DNA from: Pseudoxanthomonas daejeonensis
Lineage (GTDB): Bacteria > Pseudomonadota > Gammaproteobacteria > Xanthomonadales > Xanthomonadaceae
Assembly: GCF_010093205.1 (NCBI RefSeq)
Contig: NZ_PDWN01000002.1
Location: 62,001 to 126,000 of the forward strand
Reading direction: 5' to 3'
DNA length: 64,000 nucleotides
A program made the position numbers and the translations under genes. This document shows, piece after piece, positions 52,701-59,876 of the stretch; the first letter of the stretch is position 1; every line of letters begins with the position of its first letter. The notes under the pieces were generated by a model that saw nothing but the letters and a program-made list of their open reading frames with translations, did not search any database and had not been told where the DNA came from.

Positions 52701-55700
52701 GATCAGGTTGGTGGCGACCGCCGCGCCGACACCGGCGCCGCTGCCGCCGCCACCGCCGACCGCCACCGACAGGATGTCGCTGGAGGAATCGGCGTCGACG
52801 GCCAGGTTGGTGACCTTCCAGCCGGCGCCACGCGTGCCGGTCAGGGCCGCTTCGATCTTGCTTTCGATGCGGTTGATCGCAGTGCCTGCGCCCGCGCCTG
52901 CACCACCGGCCACGGCGACGCCGCCGGAGATGGCGTTGATCTCCGAGTCGTCGGTGGCGCGTACGGTGACATTGCCCGCGGTACCGCCGCTGTTCTGCAC
53001 GACCGCGCCGGTACGCGCGGCGATGTTGTTGCTGGCGTTGGAGAAGGCCCCCGCGCCCGCGCCCGCGCCCGCGCCGGCCACGGCCAGCGTGTCGATCCGG
53101 CCACTGGTCGAGGCCAGCACGTCGATCGCGCCGCTGCCGATTTCCAGGGTGCTACCGGTGATCTTCGCGTCGCGCTTCTGGCCGATGGTGCTGATCGCCA
53201 CCGCGCCGCCAACCGCCGCACTGCCGCCGCCCTGCACGTTGCCTGCCAGGGTCTTGATGTCCGCGTCGCCACGGGTGGCGGTGACGCTGACCGAATCGGC
53301 CGAATGCACGGTGCTGCCGGTGAGCGCCGCCGATTCCTCGCCTTCGATCACGTTGATCGCGATCGAGGCACCGCCTGCGAAGCTGCCGCCACCGCCCCCG
53401 CCGACCGCCGCCGAACGGATGTGGGCCGCACCGCCGCTCTCGATTTCCAGCGTGCCGTCCAGGGTCAGGCTGGCACCGCTGACTTCGGCCTGGCGCTTGG
53501 CCAGGATGATGTTGTTGGCGTTGGCCACGCCGATGGCGACGCTGCCGGCGCCGCTGACCGCACCGCCCAGGCTCCAGATGGTGCGGTCGCCCTCGGCCGC
53601 CGACACCTTCAACGAACCGGCATCGATGCTGCCGCCTTCCACGGCCGCGCGTTCGGTGCCCTCGAGGATGTTGCTGGTCGACGAGCCGTTCACCGCGACG
53701 TTGCCGGCGCCGCCGCCGGCCACCGCGATCGCATAGATGTCCTGGTCCGCGCCGGCCAGCAGCGAGACGTCGCCGAAACCGGAAATGGTGTTGGCCGCGT
53801 CGTTCTGGATGAGAGCGCTGCGGTCGGCACCGATCCGGTTGACCGAGACCGCGCCGCCCACCGCATTGCCGCCGCCGCCTTTGATCGACCCGGTGAGCGA
53901 GGCGATCATCAGGCCGTTGCCGGCGCTGGCGTCGAGCTTCAGTTCGCCGTCGGCCTTGGTGGTGCTGATGTCGCTGTCCTCGACCAGCACGGTATCGCTG
54001 CCGTCGATGTTGTTGACCACGATCGAGCCGCCCACGCCATTGCCGCTGCCGCCGGTCGCGTCGACCGCGAAGCCCCAGATCTCGCCGTCGAGCGAGGACG
54101 CCAGGGTCGCGTCGCCGGTCAGGTTGACCGTGCTGCCGCTGACCTTGGCCGAGCGTTCGGCGTCGATCAGGTTGATCGCGACCGCACCGCCGACCGCGCT
54201 GGCGCCGCCGCTGGCGGACAGGTTGAAGGCCAGCGACCAGATCTGCGCGCCCAGGCCGGGCTGGCTCGCGGTCACCGACAGGTTGCGCGCGTCCAAAGTC
54301 GCATCGGTCAGCGCTGCGGTGGTGGTGTCGGCGATGCGGTTGAAGGTGCCGGCGCCGCCGATCGCCAGGTCGCTCAGCGACACGCTGCCCGACAGGGCTG
54401 CGGTGATGACGTGGCTCTGCTGCGCCGCGCCGATGGTGGCGTCGCCGCCCAGGTCGTAAGTACCGCCCTTGACCTCGGCGCGGGTGCCCTGCTCCATGTC
54501 GTTGATGCTGAACGCACCACCGACGGACTTGGCGCCGGCGCTGCCGGTGATGTTGCCGGCCAGCGAGTAGGCGCCGCCGCCCTTGGTGGCGGTAACGTCG
54601 AGGTTGTCGGCTTCCAGCGCCTTGCTGCGCCCGGTCATGTCGACCGTGGCGGTAACCGTGCCACGGGCGATGATCGCGGTGATCGACCCGGACGTGGCCG
54701 AGTCGCCGTTGCCGATCGCGCCCGACACCGCGGCGGCCAGCGCCTCGGTGCTGTTGAGCGCGTGCACGTCGAGGTCGCCGTCCAGGGTGACGTCGGTGTT
54801 GGCGACCGAAGCGGTGTAGTCGCTGCCGGTGTAGATGCCGCCGGCCGACACGCCCACGGCCTTGCCGTTGGACAGCGACAGGCTGCCGGCGATGCCCAGG
54901 ATCGCCTCGCCGGCGGGGACGCCGTCGAACAGGCTGTGATTGGTGCTGGTGTCGTCGTCGCCGCCGAACAGGCTGTCGTCGGTGGACTGCTCCACCTCGA
55001 TGCCGGCCACCGTGCTGCTGCCGTCCAGGTCCAGGCCGCTGCTGGACAGGGCCGAGGTGGACGCGCTGTCGAACTGCGCATCCAGCGCGCTGAAGCCGCT
55101 GACGCTCTTGGCCAGGACCTCGACGTCGCCGCCCTCGAGCACCGAATGGTCGTTGTCGTCGCTCTTGTCGACCTTGGCGCTGACCTCGTTGTCGACGATC
55201 AGCACGAACATCGACCCGGATCCGGCGGTGCTGTCGCTGCCGACCGATACCGCGCCGGCGATCGCACCGGCCAGCACGCGCGTGGCGCTGAACGCGCCGA
55301 CGCCGAACTGGTCGAAGCCGTGCGCCTCGCTGCCCAGCCACTCGGCCTGGAGCTTGTTGCCCAGGTAGCCGATCACCAGCGAACCGCCGGCGCTGGTGCC
55401 GCTGCCCGAGGTGCCGGCAAAGGAACCGCCGCCCAGCAGGACGCGGGCGCGGTCGTAGGCGGAGACCTCGATCGTCTGGGTGCTGCCGGCGTCGTCGCGC
55501 TGGTTGACCTCGCTGTCGACCACCGCCGCGCGCGTCGTGTTGGTGATGGCGCCGCCGGACGCGGAGATCGCCACCGCGGTGTTGTTGGTGCCACCGGTGG
55601 AGACCGCCAGGCCCAGGCCCATCGCGATCTGGTCGCCGGCACTGGCCGCCTGCACGACCAGCGAATCGCTGTTGTTGAAGGTGACGCCGTCGACCAGCGC

Positions 55701-58700
55701 CTCGGTCTCGTTGAACAGGTGGTTGTAGGCGATCGCGCCGGCCACGGCCGAGCTGCGGTCCGACTTCGGACCTGAGGCCAGGGTCAGCGCGCCGGCGCCG
55801 GCGCCGCTGAACTGGTTGGTCTGGTTGAGCGCGAGCACGGTGACATCGCTGCCCGTGCCCGCGGTGCGCGGATCGAGGGTGATGCCGCTGACGATGGCGC
55901 GCGTGTTCTGGCCGGCGACGTTGATCGAGGCCGAGCCTGCACCGGCGATCTGGTTTTCGGGCTTTTGCGCATCCTTGCCGCCTTCCAGCTGGCCGGCCAC
56001 CTTGTCGGGCGTCGCGGTCAGCGCATCCTTGATCTTGGTGCCGTAGTCGACCGCGGTGGCCAAGCCGTCATACAGGCCCGCCTGGCCGAGCGCGTACTTG
56101 CCCAGCACCTTCAGCCCCTCTTCGCTGAGGATGCTCATCGGCCCCTTGTCGCCGCCGCCATCCTCTTCGGTGGCTTCGTCCTGCTTCTGCTGCTCCTGCT
56201 CGCTGCGCGCCAGCGCGCCGGCGATGCCAAACGCGCCGTTCTGGCCGGTGCTCTTCGCATCGACCAGCATCTCGTCGACGTTCCAGTTGGCGTTGCCGCC
56301 GTTGGCGCCATCGCCCAGCGACTCTGGGCGCCAGAGATTGATGCCATCGTCATCGCGGCCGTTGTTGTCGCCGACCAGCGCTTCCACGTCGCTGGTCAGC
56401 ACGTTGACTGCCGCGCCAATACCGATACTGGTCTCCTGCGAGACCGCCAGCGCGCCGGCTGCGCTCCACAGGCCGATATCGTGCTGGGCCGACACGCCGA
56501 CCTGGCCGGCAGTGACCGCGGTGCTCTGGTGGATCGATGCATTGACGTTCGCATCGACCACGCCGACCACCACCGCGCCGTTGCCGGCCGCGCTGGTGCC
56601 CTTGCCTGCCGAGGGGCTGATGCCGATGAACAGTTCGTCCTGGTGCGCGGAGACGTCGACCTTCTCCGACTCCACCGTGCCGTTGGCGCCGATGCCGGCC
56701 ACGCTGCGGTTGGTCGCGACCTGCACGTTGATGCCGCCACCGACCGCCTTGCCGTCGTCGCCATCGGCGCCGACGGTGAACAGCGTCCACCACAGGTTGC
56801 CGGCGATCGACAGCTGCTCGACCAGGGTGTCGGCCTGCACCGCCAGCGACGCATCCCAGTCCCACTGCAGGTTGCGCAGCTCCTCGCGAGCCTCTTCCGG
56901 ATCGCCCTGGTCGTCGTAGAACGGCGCCAGGCCAAGCAGCGGCTTGCTGCTCCAGGCGCTGCCGTCGCTGGCGGTGCTGGTCAGGCTGACGTTGTCGCCG
57001 ACCCAGGCGGTGGCATCCAGCGCGTGGTAGCTGACCGCGAACGAGCCGGCCATGCCCAGGTCCTGGGCCTCGCTGGTCGAATTGGCGTAAGAGGTGGAGA
57101 TGCTGCCCGGGATCTCCGGCAGGCCGCCGGCGATCGTCTTCAGGTTGCCGAAGATGTCCGACACCGAGCTCCAGCGGGTGATGTCGCCCAGGTCGAGCAG
57201 CTGCTCGTTGCGCGCGCCGACGCCAATGCGCGCGGCGCTCAGGCTGCTGCCGTCGCCGACGATCGCGCGGGTCTGCTGGTTGATCTGGTCGTAGGCCGCG
57301 GCGACGCTGATCGAAGTCTTGGAGCCGTCGTCCTTCTCCGCATCGGCATTAACCGTGCTGTCGGCACTGTTGTGCATCGAGGACTGGCGCTGCATCGCCT
57401 GCAGGCTCAGGTTGCCGGCGATGTCGATGTCCGGGGCGGTGTTGCCGCTGCCGATGATCGCTTCGGCCTGGTGGTCGGAGATGCCGATCGCCAGCGCCGA
57501 GGCCAGGCGGAACTTGCTCTCGGTCGGGGGCTTTTCCTTCTCCGCGCTGGGCTTCATGCCGAACAGCGACTTGACCTTGTTGGTCAGCGCGTCGGTGACG
57601 CCCTTGACCTGCGAGCTGCCCATCACCTGCTTCTTGAGGTGGTTGAGCGCGTTCTTGCCCACCTGCACGGCGGCGCTGTTGCTCTGGCTGTGGACCAGGT
57701 TGGTCGCCGACACGGCCAGGTCGGTCGCACCGGACAGGTTCGCGTCGAACACCGCGCGGGTCTTGCTGTTGAACAGGGTCAGCGCGATCGCCGGGCCGCC
57801 GGTGGCGCCATCGCCGATCGCCTTGAAGTCGGCGCTGTTGGACAGGTTCTGCTCGGTCAGCGCGGCCACGGCCACGTTCCCGTCCACGTCCAGCTCGGCG
57901 CCCTTGGCGACCAGCGCTTCGGTGGTGATGTCGCTGTGGGCCATGCTGAAGGCGATGCCCATCGTGGTGAGCGTGTTGCCGGCGGCATCGTGGTTGTTGA
58001 CCGAGGTGGCCATGACGTCGAGCGTGTCGTTGCTCAGCGCGCGGATGCCCAGGTTGCCGCCGGCATTCAGTTCGGCGCCGCTCTGCACGTCGACCTTGGT
58101 CGTACCGTCGATCCGCCCGTAGGCCAGGCCGAAGTTGAACGGCATTTTCTTGTTGACGATCGGCAGCGAGAACGTCGAGGCCTGCACCAGGCGGGTGCTG
58201 TCGGCCTGCAGGTCCAGGTTGCGCGAGGCATCGAGCACGGCGGTCGAGCTGACCGTGACATCGGCGTTGGCGCGCGCGATCAGCACCGACACGTACGGCA
58301 GCAGGACGGTCAATTCGCTGAAGGTGTTCGGATCCAGGCCGAGCAGGTCCAGGTCGGTGACGCGCTGGTAGTCGACCGACTCCTGCAGGGTTTCGAACAG
58401 CTGGGTCCAGGCCGCTTCCTCGCCGATCGAACCCACCAGGTTGCTGACGTCCGACGCCAGGTCGCCGGTGTTGAGCAGGCTGTTGAGGATGCCCGCCGAC
58501 ACATGCGCATCGCTGGCCGCGCGCAGGGTGATGTCGCGGCCGGTGATGCTGCCGTCGACCTTGATCGAACTGGTCGCCTCGGCGAAGCCGGCCATCTGCC
58601 GGTCGAAGGCGAACGCCTGCACGCTGACGTCGCCCGCCTCGCCGGTACCGGCACCGGTGTGGCCGGCATCCAGCGCCGCACCGGCGGCGATGACCACTTC

Positions 58701-59876
58701 CGCCTTGCCCAGCTTGGCCTGCAACAACGGGCTGGCCTGGGTCTTGAGGCTGTCGGCCAGGTCCTCGATGGTCTGGGTGTCGCCGGCATCGCCATTGCAG
58801 AAGCTGCAGCTGACGTCGCTGTAGGCGTTGAAGGTGATGTCGCCGGCGCTGCCGTTGCCGCTGGCGCTGGTCACCACGGCGGAGGTTTCCAGCAGCTTGA
58901 TCGTCGGCGCTTCCAGGGTCACGTCGCCGCCGTCCAGGCCGGCGGTCGCGGCGCGCGTGTCGATGCGGCCGCTGCCCTTCAGCTCGATGCCCTTCGCGGC
59001 GGCCACTTGCACCACCGCTCCGGAGTTGTCCTCCATCAGCGCGCGCAACCCGCCACTGATCTCCACCGTGTTGTCGGCGACGATCCTGAGCGTGCCGTCC
59101 TTGCGCACCGCGGCACTGACGTCGAGGCTGCCGTCGGTGTTGACCGCCGCGTCGAACACCTTGGCGCCCGCGTTCACCGCACCGGTGGCGGCGACCACGG
59201 CCGAAGCGGCGAACAGGTCGACCCGTCCGGCGCTGTTGATGACGCCGTTGACGGTCGCGCCGGCGCTGCCGCCGTCGTACTTGCCGGCCAGCAGGTCCAG
59301 CACCAGCTGGTTGTTGTCCACCGTATCGGTGCCGTTGGCGACCTTCAGCAGGTCCTGCATCTTGCTGCTGCTGGGCGTGGTCACCAGCAGGCTGCCGACG
59401 TTGATCACGCCGCTGCCGCCGACCACGAAGCCGTGCGAGCTGGCGAAGAAGATGTTGCCGCCGATCTTGCCGCTGGACTCGAGCAGGCCGTTGAGCGTGC
59501 CGTTGATCGTCGGCGCGCTGTTGTGGACCAGGTTGACCAGGTTGCTGGCGCCACCGGGCACGTACAGGTTGACCGTGTTGCCGGTGTCGACCTCGAAGTG
59601 GCCGAACGAGTTGAAGCCGGTGTTGCCGCGGACCGTGGTGGTCTTGATGTCGGTGACGTTGGGGTTGCCGCCGCGCGGGGTGATCGTGGTGGCGGTGTCG
59701 GTGACGCCCGGACTGCGCTCGGTCAGGGTGATGTTGTTGGCGGCCAGGGCCGCGGCGGGCAGCGCCCCCCAGGTCGCCAGCAGGGCCATCGTCAGGCGGT
59801 TCGGCTTCAGCGCGTGCGCGGGGGTGTTCGCGCGGTTGCCTTGGCGGGACGTCCGGGAGGGGCCGTTGCTGTTCAT
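40788..59876 (-). CDS. TpsA, giant LktA/FHA-like filamentous adhesin (6362 residues)
   Basis: The largest gene here, one unbroken frame for a protein of over 600 kDa by estimate. It is a type Vb secreted substrate. Residues 1-46 are a long signal peptide ending ALPAAALA. A TPS secretion domain follows, with NPNV at 71-74, FNSFGHFEVDTGNTVNLYVP (near 88-107) and NIFFASSHGFVVGG (141-154), a variant form like that of LktA/leukotoxin-type adhesins. From about 1,050 to 3,330, repeated blocks of roughly 55-65 residues of the type SAVGGAVAIN fit a long beta-helix. Close cysteine pairs lie at 357/360 and 4437/4444. A 108-residue tandem repeat occupies about 5302-5606, followed by a C-terminal tail ending LGAMLW. 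RBS AGGA before the ATG. Confidence 0.95.
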   Translation of the reverse strand: MNSNGPSRTSRQGNRANTPAHALKPNRLTMALLATWGALPAAALAANNITLTERSPGVTDTATTITPRGGNPNVTDIKTTTVRGNTGFNSFGHFEVDTGNTVNLYVPGGASNLVNLVHNSAPTINGTLNGLLESSGKIGGNIFFASSHGFVVGGSGVINVGSLLVTTPSSSKMQDLLKVANGTDTVDNNQLVLDLLAGKYDGGSAGATVNGVINSAGRVDLFAASAVVAATGAVNAGAKVFDAAVNTDGSLDVSAAVRKDGTLRIVADNTVEISGGLRALMEDNSGAVVQVAAAKGIELKGSGRIDTRAATAGLDGGDVTLEAPTIKLLETSAVVTSASGNGSAGDITFNAYSDVSCSFCNGDAGDTQTIEDLADSLKTQASPLLQAKLGKAEVVIAAGAALDAGHTGAGTGEAGDVSVQAFAFDRQMAGFAEATSSIKVDGSITGRDITLRAASDAHVSAGILNSLLNTGDLASDVSNLVGSIGEEAAWTQLFETLQESVDYQRVTDLDLLGLDPNTFSELTVLLPYVSVLIARANADVTVSSTAVLDASRNLDLQADSTRLVQASTFSLPIVNKKMPFNFGLAYGRIDGTTKVDVQSGAELNAGGNLGIRALSNDTLDVMATSVNNHDAAGNTLTTMGIAFSMAHSDITTEALVAKGAELDVDGNVAVAALTEQNLSNSADFKAIGDGATGGPAIALTLFNSKTRAVFDANLSGATDLAVSATNLVHSQSNSAAVQVGKNALNHLKKQVMGSSQVKGVTDALTNKVKSLFGMKPSAEKEKPPTESKFRLASALAIGISDHQAEAIIGSGNTAPDIDIAGNLSLQAMQRQSSMHNSADSTVNADAEKDDGSKTSISVAAAYDQINQQTRAIVGDGSSLSAARIGVGARNEQLLDLGDITRWSSVSDIFGNLKTIAGGLPEIPGSISTSYANSTSEAQDLGMAGSFAVSYHALDATAWVGDNVSLTSTASDGSAWSSKPLLGLAPFYDDQGDPEEAREELRNLQWDWDASLAVQADTLVEQLSIAGNLWWTLFTVGADGDDGKAVGGGINVQVATNRSVAGIGANGTVESEKVDVSAHQDELFIGISPSAGKGTSAAGNGAVVVGVVDANVNASIHQSTAVTAGQVGVSAQHDIGLWSAAGALAVSQETSIGIGAAVNVLTSDVEALVGDNNGRDDDGINLWRPESLGDGANGGNANWNVDEMLVDAKSTGQNGAFGIAGALARSEQEQQKQDEATEEDGGGDKGPMSILSEEGLKVLGKYALGQAGLYDGLATAVDYGTKIKDALTATPDKVAGQLEGGKDAQKPENQIAGAGSASINVAGQNTRAIVSGITLDPRTAGTGSDVTVLALNQTNQFSGAGAGALTLASGPKSDRSSAVAGAIAYNHLFNETEALVDGVTFNNSDSLVVQAASAGDQIAMGLGLAVSTGGTNNTAVAISASGGAITNTTRAAVVDSEVNQRDDAGSTQTIEVSAYDRARVLLGGGSFAGTSGSGTSAGGSLVIGYLGNKLQAEWLGSEAHGFDQFGVGAFSATRVLAGAIAGAVSVGSDSTAGSGSMFVLIVDNEVSAKVDKSDDNDHSVLEGGDVEVLAKSVSGFSALDAQFDSASTSALSSSGLDLDGSSTVAGIEVEQSTDDSLFGGDDDTSTNHSLFDGVPAGEAILGIAGSLSLSNGKAVGVSAGGIYTGSDYTASVANTDVTLDGDLDVHALNSTEALAAAVSGAIGNGDSATSGSITAIIARGTVTATVDMTGRSKALEADNLDVTATKGGGAYSLAGNITGSAGAKSVGGAFSINDMEQGTRAEVKGGTYDLGGDATIGAAQQSHVITAALSGSVSLSDLAIGGAGTFNRIADTTTAALTDATLDARNLSVTASQPGLGAQIWSLAFNLSASGGASAVGGAVAINLIDAERSAKVSGSTVNLTGDATLASSLDGEIWGFAVDATGGSGNGVGGSIVVNNIDGSDTVLVEDSDISTTKADGELKLDASAGNGLMIASLTGSIKGGGGNAVGGAVSVNRIGADRSALIQNDAANTISGFGDVSLLAGADQDIYAIAVAGGGAGNVAVNGSSTSNILEGTERAAVEGGSIDAGSLKVSAAEGDRTIWSLGGAVSGAGSVAIGVANANNIILAKRQAEVSGASLTLDGTLEIESGGAAHIRSAAVGGGGGGSFAGGASIAINVIEGEESAALTGSTVHSADSVSVTATRGDADIKTLAGNVQGGGSAAVGGAVAISTIGQKRDAKITGSTLEIGSGAIDVLASTSGRIDTLAVAGAGAGAGAGAFSNASNNIAARTGAVVQNSGGTAGNVTVRATDDSEINAISGGVAVAGGAGAGAGTAINRIESKIEAALTGTRGAGWKVTNLAVDADSSSDILSVAVGGGGGSGAGVGAAVATNLITTSSKAHVSDGAKVVAQHNIGISASNHDAILGIGAGIAGAGSVAVGASVTVNLIETRTEAYISGATTEVSALGLSSSDTMTIDSGELLNAPLDDREWFDKSTVEGDHGDDEEWVGGDLFNPAPNLGIGQRTFTGLAVQASSLQQVGQLSLAAAISVVPLGGASVAGLFNTSVLGGATEAYIDSAKINQAAGAGSAQDVHVGAASHGFSASYEASLGVSAGWAGVGAGVDVLVNQRTTRASVSGATLDSVGDTTVQAESTQYASSVVAAAGGGVVGAAAAAQISILKGTTEALVGGGSQLDVGSLDVDASALQVIAPNVATLAAGVGALGAGFGMVYNQSTTRAWVGEPIGTDGSAINTRIDAGGVDISADNTTRLQMLGVGVAGGGAAIAGTATIAIIETETEAGASQADFGSSGNRIDHLDIDASDRLKANTTVGSAAAGALSVGASANVLVANSATRAVLDNSSVYASGDVGVDANRTTDVTMNTVTGSGGTGVALGGSIGLLVLGSGASTQVSEEGESFDPMGELNKGGNGTLSKLDGIGDDDRVGDITYEDYVYNTATKEYERVERTDATAKTKLNSSSKATGSDRLQASAPASYKHETVARINGSTVVTSGDAGVNATDRLESSNLAGNVAVGGLAGVGIGMGLTFSNAQVKAEVLGGSLDANDVSVSAQSLDLGAAPAVTVKAESGAAGGFVGAGAAVAVAVVDNRVSTTLGGNIDASGTLTGRARDAQDIRVEALGANVGGAAGAGLVIGVAKHDSEVSLDVAPGVSLEGARIDLASISESAVSLVGRGGSGGILAGVNATIMVASDDSDSRLTVGENAEVLAGGTLLLSAEARPHVDIFSAGVAIGGLLSAGGTVAVADNTANATLDLRSGAHLAARDATLASRIGLNAGRNSAGVEAYGVSGGAGVAVNAVVATAKNESSSSLTSASDVVFEGKGGKWDLVASTDTRQRAWTTGRAGGLVTLGAHVSDATANATTEALVNGLFTGSYAGMNVSASAAVDNLAEASAGQGGLVSGAASSASTRDDSITRAELYARGQGSDAARLGDLTLTALHQSTFNAFVDSTSAAVLGMSGSWAKNTIDLDTHARLLGGSDVIAKSYNQDARNKAIKNASASYNVQSGSGGIFDAAAASSVSELYLDAQSTIGDNVDLALSGDWRNPQKLVVQAYNDVYARDRVKLDSGGAIAIADAESRVDVKQADAKVSVGNGSDLYSIGDLVLSASGRYDIETSTNAKTWGLAGAAMGDSLAKVDANYIVDVGDVDLFAYGDLKFLAGFDAAGAMNKATLVARTDLWNNTAFPVVNDPEAVAWYQRDSSVNLASTSAGRAVGDVYAYAGTGYSVLTGEGVGKDLYREGIGKALGLSLDITGGDTINGGLAVVTANGSLDAGVYSQRHLRVSGLKYFIDGVEVTDLGSIDANTTGTLTVRPIIDASEDVTWSVREGNYSQLISDRIEELQRRLSDYGLSPIEKSGFQAELNLLTRTLDKLYADMGGTPGSGVSLPSQLKVWLLQVDPILARPGNIHVKGDALVGQGSLSAPGDAKIEIANASSLFLDIKGLEIPDREGGQVLFNGAKMRNNAEINAANRPGLLANFGSIETSDNSPPPVISIINSYNPATGQVDGSGLKAPAPDIYVNGRISNRRGSIDLTASYGSIYANADIRGQSLNISAGKDFVLNNMDGFTHIGGDPAYNNTGGTLNPANSATVAGNNVVITALYLNINGLVQSGVADWSVVIDESAFNNLANLRAAWKAGGASVVQLATTDARLGRIGYSYDFKSESIVLDQVDIGGGYMELTGHILSTGNGQLRVLDGYSQVKVVNNTIRDLTISGIDLGNGVQGQLRINDLARKAGDDRAWSTIYTYDNGQVQRYEGWSSEIRVADPFKVGSSAGRTAQYDVTDGRTYVWLQGRDRTDTRTKVEYWDEFWGFIPTGDGTELSNVTVKGDSKPIDGAEYMGNANHAYKVDKFTIDLQVLALRLAGRNAEADALANAYQRAIKGDPGAAEIQPYLTWLTEEGKVISQLDQVYVTDGEEVISRTNGGYCRKHFIWCHVYRTTRTTVFQTGLREIDRFTVLADSPIAIDFIGYETGLIDLTSKGNVTLLGSLFNESGRTSVKVTDGALTQGNDSVVSAANRLELEARDGIGSVEQGLRVQVGDTLSAYSSQGDINLQAVNGGLDFTRLEAARGDVNVLAQGDITSSNGAAVTGASIGLVSTHGSIGSASELLNINTGSNERALFSAEAVGGVFVEETNGDLWIDTIRAGGDVHVKVRNGDLLDGNANVTYEERSLDQLRELWEGMGLTGAKADEALLLQKESLVRAGNQRYARYWQMRNARLDNGSWVADSYNPAQADFSADQVAQMRALGWSDARIAEAQAQQQTEYAKWNAEFGGATYASAYEYELSATELTALESTSHWTEDELRYSVSASLLNRGSGGSGRIEGMNVEGRNVTLEANKIGRLLDEDVVIDLSQGPVSLTPAQRAALASAEYDDIYFDDDTNPTLIRIVQRDDVNIRATGDIRATALGDVYLGGDRDFNIYDVNGHTVHIKTDGSISSANGTNVVVRGHDVVLEAAGGTIGGDPVGGDGSLHTAIDGELTARAKVVDLVNHGDLSIQRITGTDALRLRVLGNLSATTQLGENLLGGSIDLWVTGNAGDALSRIQLGTGGLADRINLDIGGNAWIGGLQGALGLPGVLRFGNVEVGGLLDIGQTTDLWQYGDWNVGGLSLDLGNLWRMQAGTSLFAGSGIYARVDGDAELGDIEAGDAGASIDIEAYRLSASHDGAQWLADDRLRLRAAGGDIGQVTRYVTLGAQRLDVASIPGSVYANLLGGIGAGSIASAGSQWLTTLGNVSLDQVRSGGGDIYLSGTGVVSIADLFAQGALDLQGQDLVLGTAESRTGDTDIVVTGSLEAGDLTVGGNWTLDAATADIGTADVVGDADQVVGTLTQQQLMVGGDWTLVADEADVVAATIQGHATQQAGRLGMDTLAVGGNWQLDGGDAVVASAQVGGSVNQDVDALTLGDLTVGGNWTLDAATADIGTADVVGDADQVVGTLTQQQLSVGGDWTLVADEADVVAATIQGHATQQAGRLGMDTLAVGGNWQLDGGDAVVASAQVGGSVNQDVDALTLGDLTVGGNWTLDAATADIGTADVVGDADQVVGTLTQQQLSVGGDWTLEANEADIVAATIQGHATQQAGRLGMDTLAVGGNWQLDGGDAVIEQATVAGDVDVTLAGDLSLGSLDASSTRITAGNASRIGRLGIDGDLLLQVANNLSLGQARVSNDAVLRHTGADGTLVYGELDIGNTLEVTGAGDWTGGTATAGADVLFDVGSANLQRLESLRGDLLLQAQRQFAAGALATPQGLIDLVAGSIDVGTADAAATLDMHVTGGPLRILHGHSGGNLTLTAATGSLAEIHFGTPADPDAVDGLSTAHLKSGADILVRTDGDLYGGNAEAEGLVTLIGRNMRLGRVQSLQGDVFLQAEQDIWGLLVEAQGDVGIVAGGNLDMPDVRFGGTYSLKAGKDLTVGIGGDLNVRGVAEAGRNLTFNVGGDVDLAAIKAGRNVLVNAGGSIHLDEGIEAGGDIDLLARRGSVSSGGLIHSSGQHDGQPTSGEIRVTAAGDVDVAGFQADAGNIDVDGRSLSIGSLLASGDIDLLGRGFIHVGSSRSGGRQDWRADEDIAFDQLLAGTQAYLDSLLDTRGRLLSAGAGAVVNAGWRSGVASEATVWIDQAFMPTLSVHSGNRIHVGDANIGQAVDLHGRDIELYGRHTGTGSLNLWVEGSGAVAAQRFDAVIDAGAILVPRLYAVDGTLRTTADLVVIEDASHVDYLRLHTANANVLMDNTTPLYQAGADVQLYELDRQFRLAQAGLVTSTNSYVVHRRFTHQVLVPNFHSPHVDTLLEFQRNSGARYGEQHLSAGFTDQRLGDLPSQLYSDGDAPEGWELTWSNLPASLRMQLSGDGSEGDTKEEERNLGAMLW
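43061..43972 (-). repeat. 324-base near-perfect tandem repeat inside tpsA
   Basis: Anchor sequences recur at exact 324-base intervals: CGTCGCC at 43061, 43385 and 43709, and GTCGGCC at 43257, 43581 and 43905. The span is about 2.8 copies; the copies differ at few positions. Each unit is 108 residues of TpsA (about 5302-5606) and itself holds two related halves (VGGNWTLDA and VGGDWTLVA, then VGGNWQLDG). Period is divisible by three, so gain or loss of units keeps the frame. Confidence 0.93.

Noticed and set aside
41901-55775. A 4624-codon open frame on the plus strand opposite tpsA
   Set aside because: Its codons are in exact register with those of tpsA, so its stop codons would appear only where tpsA uses TTA, CTA or TCA. 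These codons are nearly absent in this high-GC genome; the same effect yields full-length antisense frames over glnS and others. The translated protein is low-complexity with no family character.
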